This document shows positions 35,930 to 44,480 of a DNA stretch of 64,000 nt, in pieces. The position numbers and the translations under genes are program-made. This stretch comes from Streptomyces sp. NBRC 110035. GTDB lineage: Bacteria; Actinomycetota; Actinomycetes; Streptomycetales; Streptomycetaceae. The stretch's first letter is position 1, and every line of letters starts with the position of its first letter. Under the pieces are notes generated by a model that saw only the letters and a list, made by a program, of their open reading frames with translations, searched no databases and was not told where the DNA came from. The stretch covers positions 94,008-158,007 of the forward strand of contig NZ_BBNN01000021.1 in the NCBI RefSeq assembly GCF_000829695.1, read 5' to 3'.

Positions 35930-36436
35930 CTAGGAGGCGATCCCCTCGGGGATCGCCTCCTTGACGGCGGGCGCGAGATCGATCAGTACGCCCGTGCTGT
36001 CGCGTCCGTCAGTCACCCTGACCTCGACATAGGCCTCACGGCTCGCGGTCGTGAAGCGGTGTGTCCCGTGGTCCTGCTGTTCCATGAGCCAGTCGACGCC
36101 GTCGACGCCGCCCGCCAACGCCTCCGGGTCGTTGCCGCCCGCCACTTGGGGATCCACCATCTTCGGCGGTTGCCCGACACCGCACCGCAGTATGATCGCC
36201 TCGCCGCCCCAGCCCGCGGTCAGCGCGGACGCGGGTTCGGGATCGTCGCGATTCTCGCCGTCCACCTCCGCCGGCAGGACCTGGTCCAGGTTCTGGCACA
36301 GCTGGGCGGCCTTCGCGTCCGGGCTGGGAACCGCCGCCGACGCGCTGTCGTCTGCCGAGGAGCAGCCCACGGCGGTGATCAGCAGGGCGAGAGCGGGAAG
36401 GACGGCGTGACGGTGACGGAAGGAGCTCACCGCCAC
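35930..36436 (-). CDS. DUF3515-type lipoprotein
   Basis: This 168-residue secreted lipoprotein has a basic start (FRHRHAV), a hydrophobic core LPALALLITAV and lipobox AVGC with acylated Cys about residue 25. The mature domain (CQNLDQVLPAEVDG... to the end) matches the actinobacterial DUF3515 pattern, including CGVGQP, and has a second Cys pair possibly disulfide-linked. Function unknown. The start is GTG 36436; GTG 36430 is an alternative. The last codons overlap the ddl terminator hairpin. Confidence 0.8.
   Translation of the reverse strand: MAVSSFRHRHAVLPALALLITAVGCSSADDSASAAVPSPDAKAAQLCQNLDQVLPAEVDGENRDDPEPASALTAGWGGEAIILRCGVGQPPKMVDPQVAGGNDPEALAGGVDGVDWLMEQQDHGTHRFTTASREAYVEVRVTDGRDSTGVLIDLAPAVKEAIPEGIAS
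35933..35960. terminator. 13-bp hairpin between convergent ddl and the lipoprotein gene
   Basis: GGAGGCGATCCCC (35933-35945) pairs with 35948-35960. It starts 49 nt after the ddl stop and lies inside the last codons of the opposing gene, so one element serves as coding DNA and terminator. Confidence 0.7.
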
Positions 36437-36450
36437 AGGGTAGACGGGGG

Positions 36451-36684
36451 CTACAGATGGACGACCGGGCAGGTCAGGGTACGGGTGATGCCGTCCACCT
36501 GCTGCACCTTCGCGACCACCATGCGGCCCAGGTCGTCGACGGTGTCGGCTTGAGCGCGCACGATGACGTCATAGGGTCCGGTCACGTCCTCGGCCTGGAC
36601 GACTCCAGGGATCCTGCCGATCGTGTCGGCGACGGTCGACGCCTTGCCGACCTCGGTCTGGATCAGGATGTACGCCTGTACCAC
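36451..36684 (-). CDS. Stand-alone Lrp/AsnC ligand-binding (RAM) domain protein
   Basis: The 77-residue product VQAYILIQTEVGKASTVADTIGRIPGVVQAEDVTGPYDVIVRAQ... is only the alpha-beta RAM sensor domain of Lrp/AsnC regulators, with no helix-turn-helix. Such single-domain proteins form dimers or higher oligomers and may bind amino acids or partner with full-length regulators. GTG 36684 follows GGAGG by 5 nt, which rules out the longer frame. Its stop is 14 nt before the lipoprotein gene's start on the same strand, and it is divergent from thiL. Confidence 0.88.
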   Translation of the reverse strand: MVQAYILIQTEVGKASTVADTIGRIPGVVQAEDVTGPYDVIVRAQADTVDDLGRMVVAKVQQVDGITRTLTCPVVHL

Positions 36685-36902
36685 GGAACCTCCAGAGCGG
36701 CCACGAGGATCATGTGGGGAAAAGGAACGCCACGGTATCGCGTTGCCGCTCGTCGCGGGGAGACCTGCGGAAACCGGGTCCCGCGCGCCGGGGCACGGGC
36801 TGGACACAAGGTGACGGTCACTTCGACCGTAGCGAGGGCGGAGACGACTCGCGACCGGGAACGGAACCGGGAACGGACCGGGACAGAAGGGGAGCTGGGG
36901 AC

Positions 36903-37868
36903 ATGAAGGGTACGGTTGGTGAGATCGGGGAGTTCGGGCTCATCAGGGAGCTCACCTCCCGCCTCACCACCACCCCGGCGGTCCGGATCGGCCCGGGCGA
37001 CGACGCCGCCGTGGTCGCCGCACCCGACCGCAGGGTCGTGGCCAGCAGTGACGTCCTGCTCGAGGGCAGGCACTTCCGCCGCGACTGGTCCACCGCCTAC
37101 GACGTCGGCCGCAAGGCCGCCGCGCAGAACCTCGCGGACATCGCCGCCATGGGCGCCGTGCCGACCGCGCTGCTGCTCGCGCTGGTCGTCCCGGCCGAAC
37201 TGCCGGTGACCTGGCCCTCCGAGCTGATGGACGGCCTGCGCGACGAGTGCCAGGTGGCGGGCGCCGCGGTGGTCGGCGGAGACGTCGTACGCGGCGACAC
37301 GATCATGGTCGCGATCACCGCGCTCGGTGACCTGCGCAACCAGGAGCCGGTGACCCGGGGCGGCGCACAGCCCGGCGACCTCGTCGCGGTGACCGGCTGG
37401 CTCGGCTGGTCCGCGGCCGGGTTCGCGGTGCTCTCGCGCGGTTTCCGCTCGCCGCGCGCCTTCGTCGAGGCGCACCGCCGGCCCGAACCGCCGTACCACG
37501 CGGGCCCCGCGGCGGCCGGGCTGGGGGCGACCGCGATGTGCGACGTGAGCGACGGACTGATCGCCGACCTCGGGCACATCGCCGAGGCCAGCAAGGTCCG
37601 CATCGACATCCGCTCCGGGGCGGTCGACATCCCCTCCCAGATGAACGACATCGGGCAGGCCGTCGGCGTCGACCCCATGCAGTGGGTGCTGACGGGCGGA
37701 GAGGACCACGCGATCGTGGCCACCTTCCCGCCGGACGTGAAGCTGCCCGCCCGCTGGAAGGTGATAGGCGAGGTCCTCAACCCCTCGGCGCTGCCCCAGG
37801 TGACGGTCGACGGGGCCCCCTGGACCGCCCAGGGCGGCTGGGACCACTTCGCGGACATCGAGTCGTGA
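36903..37868 (+). CDS. thiL: Thiamine-monophosphate kinase
   Basis: The 321-residue AIR-synthase/PurM-like kinase phosphorylates thiamine monophosphate to the active diphosphate. It has [13 protein letters not shown] (about 30-42), [16 protein letters not shown] and VGGDVVRGD metal/ATP-binding stretches and the C-terminal [22 protein letters not shown] 36903 is chosen with GGGAG upstream. It overlaps thiD by 4 nt (GTGA), forming a thiamine-cofactor operon. Confidence 0.95.
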   Translation: MKGTVGEIGEFGLIRELTSRLTTTPAVRIGPGDDAAVVAAPDRRVVASSDVLLEGRHFRRDWSTAYDVGRKAAAQNLADIAAMGAVPTALLLALVVPAELPVTWPSELMDGLRDECQVAGAAVVGGDVVRGDTIMVAITALGDLRNQEPVTRGGAQPGDLVAVTGWLGWSAAGFAVLSRGFRSPRAFVEAHRRPEPPYHAGPAAAGLGATAMCDVSDGLIADLGHIAEASKVRIDIRSGAVDIPSQMNDIGQAVGVDPMQWVLTGGEDHAIVATFPPDVKLPARWKVIGEVLNPSALPQVTVDGAPWTAQGGWDHFADIES

Positions 37869-38746
37869 GCGCCGGGAGCGTGGAGGGAGCCGAGGGTGCC
37901 GCGGCCGTGCCGCCGAGGGTGCTGACGGTCGCCGGCTCGGACTCCGGCGGGGGAGCGGGGATCCAGGCCGACCTGAAGACGATGCTCGCGCTGGGCACCC
38001 ACGGCATGAGCGTGATCACCGCGGTCACCGCGCAGAACTCCCTCGGCGTGCAGGGCGCCTGGCCGCTGCCGGTGGAGGCGGTGCGGGCCCAGTACCGCAG
38101 CGTCGTCGACGACATCGGAGTCCGGGCGGTCAAGACCGGCATGCTCGCCTCCGCCGAGCTGGTGGAGGCGGTGGCCGGCCTGCTCGCCGGGAGCCGGGTA
38201 CCGGTGGTCGTCGACCCCGTGGGGGTCTCCAAGCACGGGGACGCGCTGCTGGCGCCCTCCGCGCTCGACTCCGTGCGGACGAAGCTGCTGCCGGTCGCGA
38301 CCGTGGCCACGCCGAACCTGGACGAAGTGACGCAGCTCACCGGTGTCCGGGCGCAGTCGGAACGGGACTTTCGCCGGGCCGCGGAAGCGGTGCTGGCGTT
38401 CGGGCCGCGGTGGGTGGTGATCAAGGGCGGCCATCTCGCCGGGGACCCGGGCGACGCCGTCGACCTGCTCACGGACGGTTCACAGGAACACTGGCTGCGC
38501 GCCCCGAGGTACGACAACCGGCACACCCACGGAACGGGCTGCACCCTCGCCTCGGCGATCGCCGCGCAGCTGGCCAAGGGGCAGTCGGTGCCGGAGGCGG
38601 TGACGGCAGCCAAGGAGTACGTCACGGGGGCGATCGCGGCCGGGTTCGGGCTGGGCGCCGGGATCGGGCCGGTGGACCACGGATGGGCGCTCGGGCGCAG
38701 GGCCGGCGTCGGATCCGGGGCCCGCCCCGCGTCCGACGGGTGCTGA
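37865..38746 (+). CDS. thiD: Hydroxymethylpyrimidine/phosphomethylpyrimidine kinase
   Basis: This 293-residue ribokinase-like enzyme phosphorylates HMP and HMP-P for thiamine synthesis. The N-terminus [20 protein letters not shown] and anion-hole/catalytic region [20 protein letters not shown] are diagnostic, with KTGMLASAE and [12 protein letters not shown] between. GTG 37865 overlaps the thiL stop. A Gly/Ala/Arg C-terminal extension of about 20 residues follows the fold. A bidirectional terminator lies 43 nt downstream. Confidence 0.95.
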   Translation: MSAGSVEGAEGAAAVPPRVLTVAGSDSGGGAGIQADLKTMLALGTHGMSVITAVTAQNSLGVQGAWPLPVEAVRAQYRSVVDDIGVRAVKTGMLASAELVEAVAGLLAGSRVPVVVDPVGVSKHGDALLAPSALDSVRTKLLPVATVATPNLDEVTQLTGVRAQSERDFRRAAEAVLAFGPRWVVIKGGHLAGDPGDAVDLLTDGSQEHWLRAPRYDNRHTHGTGCTLASAIAAQLAKGQSVPEAVTAAKEYVTGAIAAGFGLGAGIGPVDHGWALGRRAGVGSGARPASDGC

Positions 38747-38789
38747 GGCCCGCCTCACGGCCGGGACAGCTCGCGCGGGCATGGCAAGA

Positions 38790-38817
38790 AGCCGGTCCAC
38801 CCCTGGGTGGACCGGCT
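38790..38817. terminator. 13-bp hairpin between convergent thiD and rpmB
   Basis: AGCCGGTCCACCC (38790-38802) is exactly complementary to 38805-38817; TTCTT follows on the rpmB (minus) side. It probably works in both directions. Confidence 0.8.
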
Positions 38818-38859
38818 CAGTGCGGTGAACCAGCTGTGGCCGCGCGCTCAGCGAGAGCG

Positions 38860-39045
38860 TCAGCGCGAGACCTTGCCGGCCTTGATGCACGAGGTGCAAG
38901 CGTTCACGCGCTTCGGCGTCCCGCCCACCACGGTACGCACACGCTGGATGTTCGGGTTCCAGCGACGGGGCGTACGGCGGTGCGAGTGCGAGATGTTGTT
39001 GCCGAAGCCCGGCCCCTTGCCACAGACGTCGCAGTTGGCAGCCAC
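38860..39045 (-). CDS. rpmB: 50S ribosomal protein L28 (zinc-ribbon form)
   Basis: This 61-residue L28 with CDVC near the N-terminus (residues 5-8) and CTSC near 50-53 is the zinc-binding (C+) version. It has the conserved [23 protein letters not shown] 39045 follows GGAGTGACCC. Streptomyces usually carries a second, Cys-free L28 elsewhere under Zur control; this is the zinc-replete copy. Confidence 0.96.
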   Translation of the reverse strand: MAANCDVCGKGPGFGNNISHSHRRTPRRWNPNIQRVRTVVGGTPKRVNACTSCIKAGKVSR

Positions 39046-39079
39046 GGGTCACTCCAAAGACTTCAGATGCACTTACGGT

Positions 39080-39101
39080 TGATCCCGGCATGCCGGGATC
39101 A
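39080..39101. promoter_or_regulatory. 22-bp perfect palindrome between divergent rpmB and the fakA-like gene
   Basis: TGATCCCGGCA at 39080-39090 is mirrored exactly by 39091-39101 with no spacer. It lies 35 bp upstream of rpmB. A second small repeat CCCGAT-TCGG-ATCGGG is at 39161-39176. It could be an operator or, in either leader RNA, a hairpin. No known consensus is recognised. Confidence 0.55.
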
Positions 39102-39312
39102 GGAACGTCGGAACTCGAGGAGCTCTTGGGAATCTGAGTGGCTCTGCCAGGGAGAGGCCCGATTCGGATCGGGCAACCGGAGCAGCATACAACGGGTGAA
39201 CCAGGAGAACGAAACCGGCATGGCAGCTCAGGGGCCCGCCCGGCCCGCTTCCGCCGACCGGACCCCCGAGGTCTACGCTGCGTGCCACGTCCAGCAGCTC
39301 AAGGAGGCGCAG

Positions 39313-41037
39313 GTGGCGCAGGTGCCGCAGACATTCTTCGATGCTCTCGCGGTGCGTGCCTGGTGCGGACTCGCGCTCGACGCGCTGGGGCGCGCGCGTG
39401 AGGAGATCGACGCGATCAACGTCTACCCCGTGGCGGACGGGGACACCGGGACCAATCTCTACCTGACGGTCGAGTCCGCGGCCACGGCCGTCGAGGCGGT
39501 GTTCGCGGGGTACGAGACGGGCGGGCCCGAGGGGCCCACGCTGGCGGACGCGGCGCGCGCGATGGCGCACGGGGCGCTGATCGGCGCCCGCGGCAACTCC
39601 GGGACGATCCTGGCGCAGCTGCTGCGCGGAATGGCACAGGTGCTGGCCGGGGAGGAGGCGGCCCACGCCGACGGCCAGGTGCTGCGGCGCGCCCTGCGGA
39701 CCGCGGCCGACTCCGCGCGCCGGGCCGTGGCCCACCCCGTCGAAGGCACCGTGCTCACCGTCGCCACGGCCGCCGCCGACGCGGCCGGCGGTGCGGAGGG
39801 CGACTGCGGGGAGGTGGCGCGGGCGGCCTACGACGGCGCCCGCACGGCCCTCGCCGCGACGCCGGGCCAGCTGGCCGTGCTCCAGCGGGCGGGGGTGGTG
39901 GACGCGGGCGGCAAGGGACTGGTGGCGGTGCTGGCGGCCCTGGTGGAGACGTTCACGGGAGAGACACCGGGAGGGACCGGGCCCGGGGCGCACGCGTGGG
40001 TGGGGCACGCGCGGGTGGGGCACGGGGAACCCGCCGGGGCCGGGCGCCCCGCCGGCGTCACGCCTCCCGCCGGGTGCGCCGACGGCCGGGGAGCGGCGGA
40101 GGCCGCGGTCACCGGACCCGCCTTCGAGGTGATCTACCTCCTGGAGGCCGAGGACGCGGCCGTGCAGCGGTTGCGGCAGCGGCTCGACGCCCTCGGGGAC
40201 TCACTCGTCGTGGTCGGTGGCGACGGACTGTGGAACGTCCACGTCCATGTCGACGACGCCGGAGCCGCCGTGGAGGCGGGGGTCGAGGCAGGGCGCCCGC
40301 ACCGCATCCGGATCACGCACTTCGGCGCCGGTGACGCCCACGCCCCCGGTGCCGGCCGCCCGCCCGCGGAACGCGTCGCGCGGGCCGTGGTGGCCGTGGT
40401 GCCCGGCGAAGGGCTGGCCGGCCTGTACACCGAGGCCGGGGCGACCACGGTGCTGGCCCGCCCCGGCGAGCCGCCCGCGAGCGGCGAGCTGGTCGACGCC
40501 GTACGGCGGGCCCACGCGCACGAGGTGGTGCTGCTGCCCAACGACGCGGAGCTGCGCCACACCGCCGCCGCGGCCGCCGAACAGGCCCGCGCCGACGGGC
40601 TCAGGGTGGCCCTCATCCCCACCCGTTCCGCGGTCCAGGGCATCGCGGCGCTCGCGGTGCACGAGCCGGAGCGCCGCTTCGACGAGGACGTGGTGGCGAT
40701 GACCTCGGCGGCGGGCGCGACCCGGTACGCCGAGATCGCCGTCGCCGAACGGCAGTCCTGGACCATGGCGGGCATCTGCCAGGCCGGCGACGTCCTCGGC
40801 CTCATCGACGGCGACGTGGCCGTGATCGGTGACGACGTCACCGCCACCGCCACCGCCGTCCTGGACCGCATGCTCTCCGCCGGCGGCGAGATGGTCACCC
40901 TGGTCCTCGGAGACGAGACCCCGCACACCGTCGCCACCCGCCTGGAGACCCACGTCCGCGAGGGTTACCTGGCCGTCGACACGGCCCTCCACCAGGGCGG
41001 CAGGCAGGGAGCCCTGCTCCTCATCGGGGTGGAGTGA
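39313..41037 (+). CDS. DAK-domain protein, FakA/YloV-like (fatty acid kinase catalytic subunit family)
   Basis: The 574-residue protein has an N-terminal DhaL/Dak2 ATP-binding domain (residues 1-200) with metal-binding VYPVADGDTGTNLYLT, GALIGARGNSGTI and GVVDAGGKGL. A Gly/Ala-rich linker (about 215-260) and a C-terminal EDD-like region follow (DALGDSLVVVGGDGLWNVHVHVDD, LVLGDETP). FakA proteins phosphorylate fatty acids held by DegV-type FakB partners; the link is by domain order. GTG 39313 is chosen because a perfect AAGGAGG lies 5 nt upstream; frames starting at 39196 or 39220 lack this. In many bacteria this gene directly precedes recG, but here two other genes intervene. Confidence 0.82.
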   Translation: MAQVPQTFFDALAVRAWCGLALDALGRAREEIDAINVYPVADGDTGTNLYLTVESAATAVEAVFAGYETGGPEGPTLADAARAMAHGALIGARGNSGTILAQLLRGMAQVLAGEEAAHADGQVLRRALRTAADSARRAVAHPVEGTVLTVATAAADAAGGAEGDCGEVARAAYDGARTALAATPGQLAVLQRAGVVDAGGKGLVAVLAALVETFTGETPGGTGPGAHAWVGHARVGHGEPAGAGRPAGVTPPAGCADGRGAAEAAVTGPAFEVIYLLEAEDAAVQRLRQRLDALGDSLVVVGGDGLWNVHVHVDDAGAAVEAGVEAGRPHRIRITHFGAGDAHAPGAGRPPAERVARAVVAVVPGEGLAGLYTEAGATTVLARPGEPPASGELVDAVRRAHAHEVVLLPNDAELRHTAAAAAEQARADGLRVALIPTRSAVQGIAALAVHEPERRFDEDVVAMTSAAGATRYAEIAVAERQSWTMAGICQAGDVLGLIDGDVAVIGDDVTATATAVLDRMLSAGGEMVTLVLGDETPHTVATRLETHVREGYLAVDTALHQGGRQGALLLIGVE

Positions 41038-41471
41038 GGACGGGTCCCCCGGCGGGCGGCCCGAGCCGTGTCGTCGCCGGGGGCGCGTGTGCGCGCCTGG
41101 TCGCTGCCGCGGCAGTCCTGTCCAGTCCTGTTCCCGGACGTTTCGGTCGCCGGATCCGCCGTGGTGCCGCCGGCCACGACCCGTTGCCTCCGGTCCGGGC
41201 CGGCGGGCGCATCCGCCGAGGGAGCGCCCGCCGGCCGTCGCCGCCCGGCTCCACGACGCCGGACCGGGACGCCGGCGACGGTGCGACCGGGGCCGCGGTC
41301 CGGCTGTTCCGTCGGCCCGGCCGGCTGGATGACGTGGCGGGAGACAGCCGGACGTCGCCGTCGCCGCCCCGTTGCGCGCCGGACCGCCCCGCCCCGGGCC
41401 GGCGGTGGGCCCGGCTGCGTGCGAGGAGGTTCCAGGGGCGGTCCGGTCCGCGCGGTCGTCGTGCGGCGGGT
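41038..41471. other. 434-bp stretch between convergent genes, no gene seen
   Basis: Frames are open but the translations are Arg/Pro/Gly-rich shadows with no ribosome site. A short direct repeat CAGTCCTGTCCAGTCCTGT lies at 41114-41132. No terminator hairpin as clear as the others in the window was found. Confidence 0.5.
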
Positions 41472-44400
41472 TCAGCTCTCCGCCGTGCCCCGCTCGTCCT
41501 CCGCCTGCTTCCCCTCGACGGTATGCACCAGGTGTTCCGCCTGGGCGCGCAGGGCCCGGGCCGTCCCGTCCTGCTCGGGGGCGTTCCCGTGGGCGGTCAG
41601 GACGGCACGCGCGCGTGCCGTCGCGGCGGCGGGGCGGCCCAGGTCGGCCTCCAGCCGGGCCGCGGCCAGTTCGGCCCGGGAACGGTCCTCGAGGGTGTCC
41701 GGGCCCAGCGGGGCGAACGTGGCGATCGCCCGGTCCAGCGCGGCCACCGCCTCCTCGAGCAGGGACCTCCCGTCGTCGGCGGTCCCGACGCCCGCCACCC
41801 GCACCAGCAGGTCCGCGAACTGCAGGTGGGTGTGGCCGAGCTCGGCGGCCAGACGCACACGGATCTCGTCGTCCGGGGCCGCGGCCGCCGCCGCCCCGCA
41901 CTCCTCGACCGCGTCCGCCATCAGCGCGCGTGCCCCGTCGGGGTCGGCCTGCGCACGCAGCAGGAGCCACGCGCGGGCACGCAACGAGCGCACCAGGCCG
42001 GGCACGTCGCCGACCGTGCGCCACAGCTCGCCCGCACGGGCGAAGGCCCGTTCCGCGTCCCCGGACAGGCCCGCCTGCTCCAGGCTGGCCGCGGCCAGAT
42101 GGGCCAGCGTCGCGTGGTCCTGCTGCTCCGGCCAGTGCCGGGCGATCTCGGCGGCCTGCAACCGCCGCTCGGCGGCGGCCCGGTGCTCGCCCAGCTCACC
42201 GAGGCAGTCCCCGAGCCACCACAGCGTCTGGACGACCGCCCCGTCCCCGTGCGTACCGGCCGTCACGTCGGGCAGGACGGACTCCAGCACCTCGGCCGCC
42301 TCCGCCCACCGTCCGCGCCGCAGCAGGAACCCGCCGAGCTGATGCCGCGCCCAGGCGCCCAGCGTCGCTCCCTCGCCCGCCTCGTCGGCCCAGTGCGCGG
42401 CCTCCAGGGCGTGGTCCGCGGCCTGAGCCACCCGCCCCAGCCCGCCGGTCACCTCGGCGAGCTGTAGATGCAGCTGCGCCCGCCCGACCGGCTCCAGATA
42501 CGGCCCGCCGTGCTCCAGAGCCGTCCGCAGCGCCCGTTCGGCACCGTCGACGTCACCGAGATGGTGGGCGAGCTGCGCCAGCCGGGCCTCGTACTCCACC
42601 GCGAACCACGGCAGCCCCGCCGCGACGAACGCCTCGGCGGCCCGCGCGGACAGCTCCGCGGCACTCTCCACGTCCCCGGAGTGCCCCGCCAGTTCGCCGA
42701 GCATCGCCTGGGCCTCGGCGGCCCGCGCGGCGAGCCGCACGTCCTCGCCGGTGTGCCCCTCCACGAACGCCAGGACCGCGCGGACGGCGGTCACGGCCTC
42801 CTCCAGGACGGCGTCCTCACGGTTTTCACCGGCGGCGTGCACCCGCCGGGTCAGGATCCGCGCCCGCGCCATCAGTACCGACGCCGTCTGCCGCGGGCCC
42901 GTACCGCCGGCGGCGTACAGCGCGAGGATCTCCTCGTGCGGTCCGGCCACCGCCGCGAGCGCCTCGTCCACCCGGCCCTCCAACGCGTGGACGTATGCCG
43001 CACGCGCGCGTGCCGCCAGAGCCTCCCCGGGGTCGCCCGCCTCCGCGTACAGCTCGGCGGCCCGCTCGAAGAGGCCGGTGGCCCCGGGGCCGAGGGCCAT
43101 CGCCTCGTGGTCGGCGACCTCCGCGCGGTCGCGGACCTCCAGGACGTCGTCGTTCCCCGCCGCCTCGGCCTCCCGCGCGGCGCGCGCCACCGCCGCCCAC
43201 GCCTCCGCGGCGTGCGGCCGCAGGGTGTCCGACAACCGCCGCGCCTCGACGAGCAGCGCGGGCAGCCCGGAACCGCCGAAGGGCTCCGTGTCCGGCGCCG
43301 CCGACGCCCCGGCACCCGGCGCCACGGGCCGTACCGGGGGCTCGGGCGACCGTGCCGGGGACGTGCCCGACGGCCGCACGCCGAGCGGCAGCCGGTCCAC
43401 CAGCGGGCGGCGCGCCATCCGCGCGCGGGCCCGCTCACCGACGTACTCCGTGCCGTTGCGCTCGTCGAAACGGGCCGCCAGAGCCAGCGCCCGGTCCCGC
43501 GCGTGCGGGGCCAGTTCCGCGGCGGTCCAGGTCCGCCCGGCCGGCCCGGGGACCCGGCTGCCGCCCAGACCGAGCCCGGTCAGCCGGTCCATGACCAGCG
43601 TCACCACACTCAGGAAGTCCAGCTTGCTGCGCGGATGCCCCTCGTCGGTGAAGTAGGCGGGCCGCTCCGCGAGCAGTTCGAGGGCGCGCGCCTCGTTGCC
43701 GCTCAGCGCGCAGAACTCCACATGGTCCGCGTACGCGCCGCGCATGCTCTCCATGGGCCGGACCAGCCGGAAACCGCGCAGATGGTGGGCGCGCGCCTCG
43801 TCCACGCGGCCCAGCCGCAGCAGCGGCACCAGGGAGGACGCCAGGACCGTGTGCGGTTCGTGGGCACAGGTGAACCCGCCCTCCAGGACCGGCCGCCACA
43901 GCTCGAGAGCCTCCGCGTCCCGCCCGTTGTGCGCCTGCCACCAGCCCTGCCCGTGCAGCTCGCACGCATGGCAGTCGGCCATGGTGTCCCGGTCGGCGGC
44001 CAGCCACGCGGCGTACGCACGCTCGGCCCGCGGCATGTCCCCGACATGCGCGGCCACACTGAACTCGGCACTGCGCACCGCTCGCTCGGAATGACCGGCC
44101 AGCCGGTAGCGGCGCTCCATCTCGCCGAGCCACTTCTCGATCGAGGCGAGCGGGATGTGCGGCTGGTCCAGCATGCCGGCCGACATCCACTTGAACACCC
44201 AGTGCAGCGCATGCGTCTCGTCCGCGTCGAAGTCCTCGGGGCGTTCGTCCCACAGGCGCAGCAGCCGCGCGAAGGGGACGAACATCTTTCCCTTCTCCGA
44301 GCTGTAGTTGTAGACCTTCAGCTGGTGCCCGAGCGCCTCGATCACGGCGAGCGGGATGCCCAGCTTCTCGGCCTCGAGCAGCAGGTGCTCCGCGCGCGCG

Positions 44401-44480
44401 TTGCGGGCCGGCCCCTCCGGCTGCTCGGAGTTCTCGCCCATCGCGCGGCGCAGGGAATCGAGATCGGTGATCGAGGTCAT
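41472..44480 (-). CDS. Large tetratricopeptide-repeat protein paired with an HSP90 homologue
   Basis: The 1002-residue, soluble, strongly helical Ala/Leu/Glu-rich protein has repeated TPR-like helix pairs (for example LWWLGDCLGELGEHRAAAERRLQAAEIARHW and AELSARAAEAFVAAGLPWFAVEYEARLAQLAHHLGDVDGAERAL), mostly in the C-terminal 600 residues. The first about 300 residues (SLRRAMGENSEQPEGPAR..., HALHWVFKWMSAGMLDQPHIPLASIEKWLGEME) are also helical and repeat-like. A Pro/Ala linker lies near 360-400. There is no signal or membrane segment. ATG 44480 overlaps the HSP90 stop (ATGA), so the two proteins are made together. TPR proteins are HSP90 cochaperones in eukaryotes; a functional pairing here is inferred from coupling only. 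Confidence 0.85.
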   Translation of the reverse strand: MTSITDLDSLRRAMGENSEQPEGPARNARAEHLLLEAEKLGIPLAVIEALGHQLKVYNYSSEKGKMFVPFARLLRLWDERPEDFDADETHALHWVFKWMSAGMLDQPHIPLASIEKWLGEMERRYRLAGHSERAVRSAEFSVAAHVGDMPRAERAYAAWLAADRDTMADCHACELHGQGWWQAHNGRDAEALELWRPVLEGGFTCAHEPHTVLASSLVPLLRLGRVDEARAHHLRGFRLVRPMESMRGAYADHVEFCALSGNEARALELLAERPAYFTDEGHPRSKLDFLSVVTLVMDRLTGLGLGGSRVPGPAGRTWTAAELAPHARDRALALAARFDERNGTEYVGERARARMARRPLVDRLPLGVRPSGTSPARSPEPPVRPVAPGAGASAAPDTEPFGGSGLPALLVEARRLSDTLRPHAAEAWAAVARAAREAEAAGNDDVLEVRDRAEVADHEAMALGPGATGLFERAAELYAEAGDPGEALAARARAAYVHALEGRVDEALAAVAGPHEEILALYAAGGTGPRQTASVLMARARILTRRVHAAGENREDAVLEEAVTAVRAVLAFVEGHTGEDVRLAARAAEAQAMLGELAGHSGDVESAAELSARAAEAFVAAGLPWFAVEYEARLAQLAHHLGDVDGAERALRTALEHGGPYLEPVGRAQLHLQLAEVTGGLGRVAQAADHALEAAHWADEAGEGATLGAWARHQLGGFLLRRGRWAEAAEVLESVLPDVTAGTHGDGAVVQTLWWLGDCLGELGEHRAAAERRLQAAEIARHWPEQQDHATLAHLAAASLEQAGLSGDAERAFARAGELWRTVGDVPGLVRSLRARAWLLLRAQADPDGARALMADAVEECGAAAAAAPDDEIRVRLAAELGHTHLQFADLLVRVAGVGTADDGRSLLEEAVAALDRAIATFAPLGPDTLEDRSRAELAAARLEADLGRPAAATARARAVLTAHGNAPEQDGTARALRAQAEHLVHTVEGKQAEDERGTAES

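Noticed and set aside
38410..41037. Longer version of the FakA-like gene
   Set aside because: It would run antisense through rpmB and lacks ribosome sites. A perfect AAGGAGG sits 5 nt before GTG 39313.
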